Origin: Butyrivibrio sp.
GTDB taxonomy: Bacteria > Bacillota > Clostridia > Lachnospirales > Lachnospiraceae
Reading direction: 5' to 3'
DNA: 64,000 nt
NCBI GenBank assembly: GCA_015056575.1
Contig: SVGA01000018.1
Span: 1 to 64,000 of the forward strand
The notes under the pieces are model-generated. The model did no database searches. It saw only the letters and a list, made by a program, of their open reading frames with translations, and was not told the origin of the DNA. A program made the translations under genes and the position numbers. Below are positions 60,701 through 64,000 of this stretch, one piece after another. The first letter of the stretch is position 1. The number at the start of each line of letters is the position of its first letter.

Positions 60701-63358
60701 GTAATGAATCTTATCACACTAAGTGTAAATGATACTCTGGGATATTATAGTTCTGCATTTATCTATCCGGCATATGCAAACAATAAGGACATAAATATAG
60801 TAGTTGCCGATGAAAATATTGCATTAGTTGAAAAAAAATACGGTGAAAGCAGCCCCTGGTCTAATGACTACAATATTTGGAATTTCAAAGGCAAAAAAGT
60901 AGGCGAAACAACCTATACAGTCACATCTGCTGACGGCAAGTTCTCTGCCACAGGCAAGATTCGCATCGTCAAAGATAATAAGTCTGTAACCGATGTAAAC
61001 ATTAATGCATTCGGTATGACTCTTATGAAGAACGATAAACGTAAGCTTACATATAATCTCTTGCCTTCAAACGCCGCTAACAAGGCAGTTACCTGGAGCA
61101 GTTCAAATCCAAGAGTTGCGACAGTCGATTCAAAAGGCTACGTAACCGGCAAGGCAGGCGGAAAGTGCGTTATCACGATAACCACCAAAGACGGCGGATG
61201 GACAGACACCTGCGACATAACAGTAGAAGCCGACAACTACACGGTATCCTTTGATGCCAACGGCGGAGTGGGCGAAATGCCCGACATGTTCTGTGATCCG
61301 GGCAGGAAATACACACTAGAAGCCAACACTTTCACCAGAGCCGGATATGTTTTTGACCACTGGAACACGCTGCCGGAAAATGATGAGTATTTTTACCAGT
61401 CAAATACCAAATATGCAAACAAAGCATCCTTTACTGATCTTGGCAAAGCATACGATAACGTAACCCTTTATGCATCCTGGAGGCCCGATCAGTCCTACAC
61501 CATCGTATATGACAGCAACAGCAAGAACTCCCACGGAGCTGTGATCTACGGAGCCATGGAGAAGGATACAGGCTACGCATTCAATGACGAGGACGATAAA
61601 GTCTACATAAGCGACGGCGACTTTTTGGCAAGAGGTGTTTCTTTTACAAACTGGAACACGAAGGCCGATGGAAAAGGAATCACTGTGGAAGCCGGAAGCG
61701 AATATACTCCTGAAGAGCTTGGTGCTAAAGAACTTACAAAGAAGGGTGTGCAGAATGTAGTCCTCTATGCCCAGTGGAAAGAGGAAAGCTACAATGTTCG
61801 TTTCGAACTGGATGGCGGAAGCCTCACCGATACTACATTCGGCGATTCAGAGGTGACAAGCTTCTCTAAAAGAGGCGGAGACGCAACCGGTCTTTATACC
61901 TTCGGACAGGCTGTCAAAAAGCTTCCGGTAGCGGAAAAGAAGGGCTACACCTTTGGAGGATGGTTCTTCGACGCAGCCTGCAAGAAAGCAGCCAAGACGC
62001 TTCCTGCCAATCTCACCGCCGACACTACGTTGTATGCCAAGTGGACACCTTACAAATACACTTTGACTCTGGATCCCAACAAGAATCAGGGCGGTGAAAG
62101 CCTTACCGTATCAGGTTCAGCTAAGAAGCTAACTGCATATTACGGAAAGGAGCTTCCTGAACTCAAGAACTCTTTTGTCAATAAAGGTTATAAGCTTATA
62201 GGTTGGACCAATGAAAAAGGCGGTGCAACAGCCCTTGTTCGCGCCGATGATGTCTTTTCCTGGGAAGCTGCAGAGCCTCTCCTTGGCACAGTGGCAAACA
62301 ACGATAAGAAGACTCTATATGCAGTATGGGAGAAGGCTCCGTACAGCATCAGCTACGAACTCAACATGCCTGAGAAGAGCGCTGCCGAGCTTGAAGAGAT
62401 CTGTTCTTCCTATGTGAAATCCTATGAATACGCAGATCCTTCGAATGTCGATATCCGGTTCCCCATTCCGATAAGGGATGGATATACCTTTGGCGGCTGG
62501 TATACAGACAGCGGACTAAAGAAAGCCAAGAAAAACATAACAGCGAAGGATTTTGGTGATATCACTCTCTTTGCAAAATGGACCGCTGCCTACACAGTAA
62601 GGCTTCATGATAACGCAGGAGTCGCCGGGGATGAGAAGACGCCAAAAGCTTATACCGGCTACAAATATGAAGCTGCCAAGGCGCTTCCCGCAAATCCTTT
62701 TGCCAAAGCTGACGCGGCATTTATCGGATGGGCTTTGTCAGAATCCGATGATAAGCCGGCATATAGCAACAAGGAGAAGATTTCAGCTCCGGTACTCACA
62801 AAGACTGATGACGGATTTGTGCTTGACCTTTACGCAGTTTGGAAAAACAGCTTCACGGTCGAGATCATGACTGACCTTAGTAATGTTTCTTATGCAAAGG
62901 GAGAAAAGAATCCGCTTCCTTCCACTACAGGATTTTCTTACACCTACTCTGAAGTTAAGAAGAAGGCTATAACACTTCCTAAGGCAATGAATAAGGACGG
63001 ATATAAATTCGCAGGCTGGTTTACCGATGAAAAAGGCACCAAAAAGATAACTTCCATAAGTGCCAAGAACTGTGCTGACTATAAGCTTTATGCTGTATTC
63101 AAACCTCTTTCATACAAGATCACTTATGTGGCGAATCCGCCAATGGGAGCCAAAGCATTTGGCAAAATGCCGACCAGAAAAGCAGTATTTGGCGATGAAG
63201 TAACAATAGATGACAGCGACTACTATATCAGCGGATATATCTTTGGAGGCTGGAGTCTTGATCCCAAGGCCGAGAAGATAGATTTTAACAGCGGCGATGT
63301 CTACGCCGGCAGCTATCAGAAAACTGTGAAGCTGTATGCTGTCTGGTTTAAGAGATAA
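57758..63358 (+). CDS. large secreted repeat protein with peptidase-like and BspA/InlB-type domains
   Basis: 1866 residues. Signal peptide (VALALGAVLAFSSLSADVYA), an acidic Ser/Glu-rich linker with EDASEDASEDASED, one Listeria-Bacteroides/Flg_new repeat (YTVTYEALDDDV to FYATWTC), a Cys-peptidase-like domain (about 228-395: RSKQCCAFCDYVWQDALG, VKPGDWLWAH, ITHNMIILGYDSDSITI), BspA-type leucine-rich repeats (about 505-930: LTIPNTVTEIGDSAFEGL), a Big_2 domain (about 1090-1165), then some eight more Flg_new repeats to the end. No LPXTG or anchor is seen. Probably an extracellular adhesin or cell-wall-acting protein. It starts 34 bp after dnaE with GGGAGGG. Confidence 0.88.
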   Translation: MKKAVKKAVALALGAVLAFSSLSADVYAMSDDQQNISEEVIAGEGNSDASKETDLQSDEAASSSTEKSGNGALESSDNAAAADEAQTDKSNSDAEPVINEAEEDASGDASEDASEDASEDSSVTDASTEASSVSDAGEYYTVTYEALDDDVLDLPVDDNHYSYGDTVQVTSQIPTREGFEFWGWSPTGDPSVIYTHEWSFEITEDMTFYATWTCEDVIVDDDSAPLYSSAKGQKEDGVVTAINNYVNSLNGTFNNNFYYGGAWRSKQCCAFCDYVWQDALGITRFSNPKVHKAITSDRKLKGSEIYEFLKANDVKPGDWLWAHDPKSASSYNITHNMIILGYDSDSITISDGREVDGKGVVWHTNSTFSLTSGQYYNLHFKGNCYITVYKITDESVRERFNPKNPKPFITSVNEDAVTDRYHSFQLTINTSDGDNSAAGNVFVKVWATNDGENSVPENWQDSYTYKANRYTDGGRYTFSFREGNISKLTDYTYVVYLYDDKGELAEKTEPAHISLGVLNQASGKCGDNLTWTMTESANHIGNYDLTISGTGRMYDFSDDTAPWVEKIKSLKSPYYSNSYYFSSITINPGITYIGDWSFSAIECPKSGKTLTIPNTVTEIGDSAFEGLYYNSSITIPDSVKILGERAFDGSSISSVTVGQGVTVIPRDCFFCCRNLSNVKMSDNVKKIEEGAFYASGVNTVFNLYMSKNIECIEDLAFWNCKTLRIDDLSFFKNLNQRSISAFSNCEQLSGELELSGNILYVGGFEKCTGLTKLTINNGTRKIDIDAFKGCTGLRTLSLPDGLEEIGASAFEGCTGLTGTLTIPNRLDYLGPKAFLGCSGLTGLVFPDQKNYWGERIYIGSRVFEGCSSLIGDVVLDPFVITTISGHGYERLFYGCDNVNRFILSAWITSDIRVIKGKGATGNISGDDELPDGSIIATFPDNAKLYFDTSMYRNGQIPQRFKDLGYEIHTLDEGYYPLTNVNVMNLITLSVNDTLGYYSSAFIYPAYANNKDINIVVADENIALVEKKYGESSPWSNDYNIWNFKGKKVGETTYTVTSADGKFSATGKIRIVKDNKSVTDVNINAFGMTLMKNDKRKLTYNLLPSNAANKAVTWSSSNPRVATVDSKGYVTGKAGGKCVITITTKDGGWTDTCDITVEADNYTVSFDANGGVGEMPDMFCDPGRKYTLEANTFTRAGYVFDHWNTLPENDEYFYQSNTKYANKASFTDLGKAYDNVTLYASWRPDQSYTIVYDSNSKNSHGAVIYGAMEKDTGYAFNDEDDKVYISDGDFLARGVSFTNWNTKADGKGITVEAGSEYTPEELGAKELTKKGVQNVVLYAQWKEESYNVRFELDGGSLTDTTFGDSEVTSFSKRGGDATGLYTFGQAVKKLPVAEKKGYTFGGWFFDAACKKAAKTLPANLTADTTLYAKWTPYKYTLTLDPNKNQGGESLTVSGSAKKLTAYYGKELPELKNSFVNKGYKLIGWTNEKGGATALVRADDVFSWEAAEPLLGTVANNDKKTLYAVWEKAPYSISYELNMPEKSAAELEEICSSYVKSYEYADPSNVDIRFPIPIRDGYTFGGWYTDSGLKKAKKNITAKDFGDITLFAKWTAAYTVRLHDNAGVAGDEKTPKAYTGYKYEAAKALPANPFAKADAAFIGWALSESDDKPAYSNKEKISAPVLTKTDDGFVLDLYAVWKNSFTVEIMTDLSNVSYAKGEKNPLPSTTGFSYTYSEVKKKAITLPKAMNKDGYKFAGWFTDEKGTKKITSISAKNCADYKLYAVFKPLSYKITYVANPPMGAKAFGKMPTRKAVFGDEVTIDDSDYYISGYIFGGWSLDPKAEKIDFNSGDVYAGSYQKTVKLYAVWFKR

Positions 63359-63421
63359 AAAGTATATTGCGTGTATGTGAATAAATTGATATAAAGATGT
63401 GTGCCGGTAAGCGTACAAAAT

Positions 63422-63467
63422 AAAAAGGTGATCACCTCTTGCATGAGGTGGTCACCTTATTTTTGTT
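63422..63467. terminator. bidirectional terminator between surface protein and metK
   Basis: AAGGTGATCACCTC and GAGGTGGTCACCTT form a long stem around TTGCAT, with A-runs before and TTATTTTTG after. It can serve both convergent genes. Confidence 0.85.
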
Positions 63468-63519
63468 CTAATCAGTGAAGCGCTGACACTTCTATAATGA
63501 TATGCTGTATCCGCAACTA

Positions 63520-64000
63520 TTACTGTACTGCTGCCTTGAGCTCTTCTACCTTGTCGAGCTGCTCCCAAGGGAGATTCAGATCGTTGCGGCCGAAGTGTCC
63601 GTAAGCTGCTGTCTGCTTGTAGATGGGACGACGAAGGTCGAGCATCTTGATGATTCCCGCAGGGCGAAGGTCGAATACCTTACGAACAGCCTCTGTAAGC
63701 TTCTCGTTGGAAACCTTGCCTGTTCCGAAGGTATCTACAAGGATTGATGTAGGCTGTGCTACGCCGATAGCGTATGAAAGCTGGATCTCAGCCTTGTCGG
63801 CAAGACCTGCTGCAACGATGTTCTTGGCAACGTATCTTGCTGCATAAGCACCTGAACGGTCAACCTTTGTACAGTCTTTGCCGGAGAAAGCTCCGCCGCC
63901 ATGACGTGCTGCTCCGCCGTAGGTGTCAACGATGATCTTACGGCCTGTAAGTCCTGCATCACCCTGAGGTCCGCCGATAACGAAACGGCCTGTGGGATTG
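63520..64000 (-). CDS. metK: S-adenosylmethionine synthase, C-terminal part
   Basis: 160 codons of the 3' end; the start lies right of the window. Minus-strand translation reads [60 protein letters not shown] and ends [19 protein letters not shown]-stop. The GGGAFSGKD loop is the metal/phosphate site of MetK. It makes SAM from methionine and ATP. Absent from the ORF track except for antisense shadows. Confidence 0.95.
   Translation of the reverse strand, partial: NPTGRFVIGGPQGDAGLTGRKIIVDTYGGAARHGGGAFSGKDCTKVDRSGAYAARYVAKNIVAAGLADKAEIQLSYAIGVAQPTSILVDTFGTGKVSNEKLTEAVRKVFDLRPAGIIKMLDLRRPIYKQTAAYGHFGRNDLNLPWEQLDKVEELKAAVQ

Overview
The window comes from a Gram-positive anaerobe, most likely a member of the Lachnospiraceae (Firmicutes). 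This rests on the gene complement on the right (lysS-greA-dusB-coaX-birA-argF, SleB-type hydrolase, GguAB/ChvE-type sugar ABC system, YesMN-type two-component pair, dnaE, BspA/InlB-type surface protein, metK), on strong AGGAGG ribosome-binding sites, and on PcfB/VirD4/RepA_N/DUF6462 genes typical of mobile elements in that family. It has two clearly different halves.

1-33.3 kb is AT-richer accessory DNA, with every gene on the minus strand. The evidence points to elements accreted in tandem at the 3' end of lysS. Besides the true lysS end (stop at 33337) there are two short lysS-3'-end-like sequences, at 32984 and 2412, each reading roughly P-T-L-K-S-x-K-stop. Clusters of TTTGTCA repeats and a shared 34-bp motif lie next to them. 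They bracket a ~30.6-kb element: a par/rep module at the right (two DUF6462 proteins, ParA, ParB, two RepA_N-like proteins), cargo in the middle, and VirD4 remnant, DUF6462/Xis-like protein and tyrosine integrase at the left. Beyond the left att-like site a second module (DUF6462-ParA-ParB) starts and runs off the window. The two par operons share a terminator-like leader hairpin 62-63 nt before the first start codon. The conjugation part is decayed: virD4 is cut after its N-terminal half and joined to a headless DUF6462 remnant, and no relaxase is visible.

The cargo (8-28 kb) holds the most unusual content. A tightly packed eight- or nine-gene operon (23.3 to 10.4 kb) encodes a small HTH protein, a pseudokinase-like protein, a Ser/Thr kinase, a UPF1-like SF1 helicase, a winged-helix protein, a lid-less Hsp70, a TPR plus double CbxX/SpoVK-type AAA+ ATPase, and a membrane protein with a J-domain-like N-terminus lacking HPD; a small membrane-anchored protein may be the ninth member. 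A second protein with the same J-like N-terminus is encoded at 25.3-26.9 kb. Next to this are a c-di-GMP-I riboswitch with terminator ahead of an M48 membrane protease and a DUF4145-like membrane protein, and a three-gene XRE-regulated module ending in a NYN-domain (PIN-like) nuclease. I read the chaperone/helicase/kinase operon as a candidate conflict (defence) or stress system; that is inference.

33.3-64 kb is ordinary chromosome with higher GC. Translation and transcription housekeeping genes (lysS, greA, dusB) are followed by cofactor and amino-acid genes (coaX, birA, argF, proC), a SleB-type hydrolase, an RNA methyltransferase, a sugar-uptake and sensing locus (permease, ATPase, two lipoprotein binding proteins, AraC-type response regulator, histidine kinase, membrane-anchored binding protein), pfkA, then plus-strand dnaE and a 1866-residue secreted repeat protein, and the 3' part of metK on the minus strand. 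No tRNA, rRNA, CRISPR array or intact insertion sequence was recognised.
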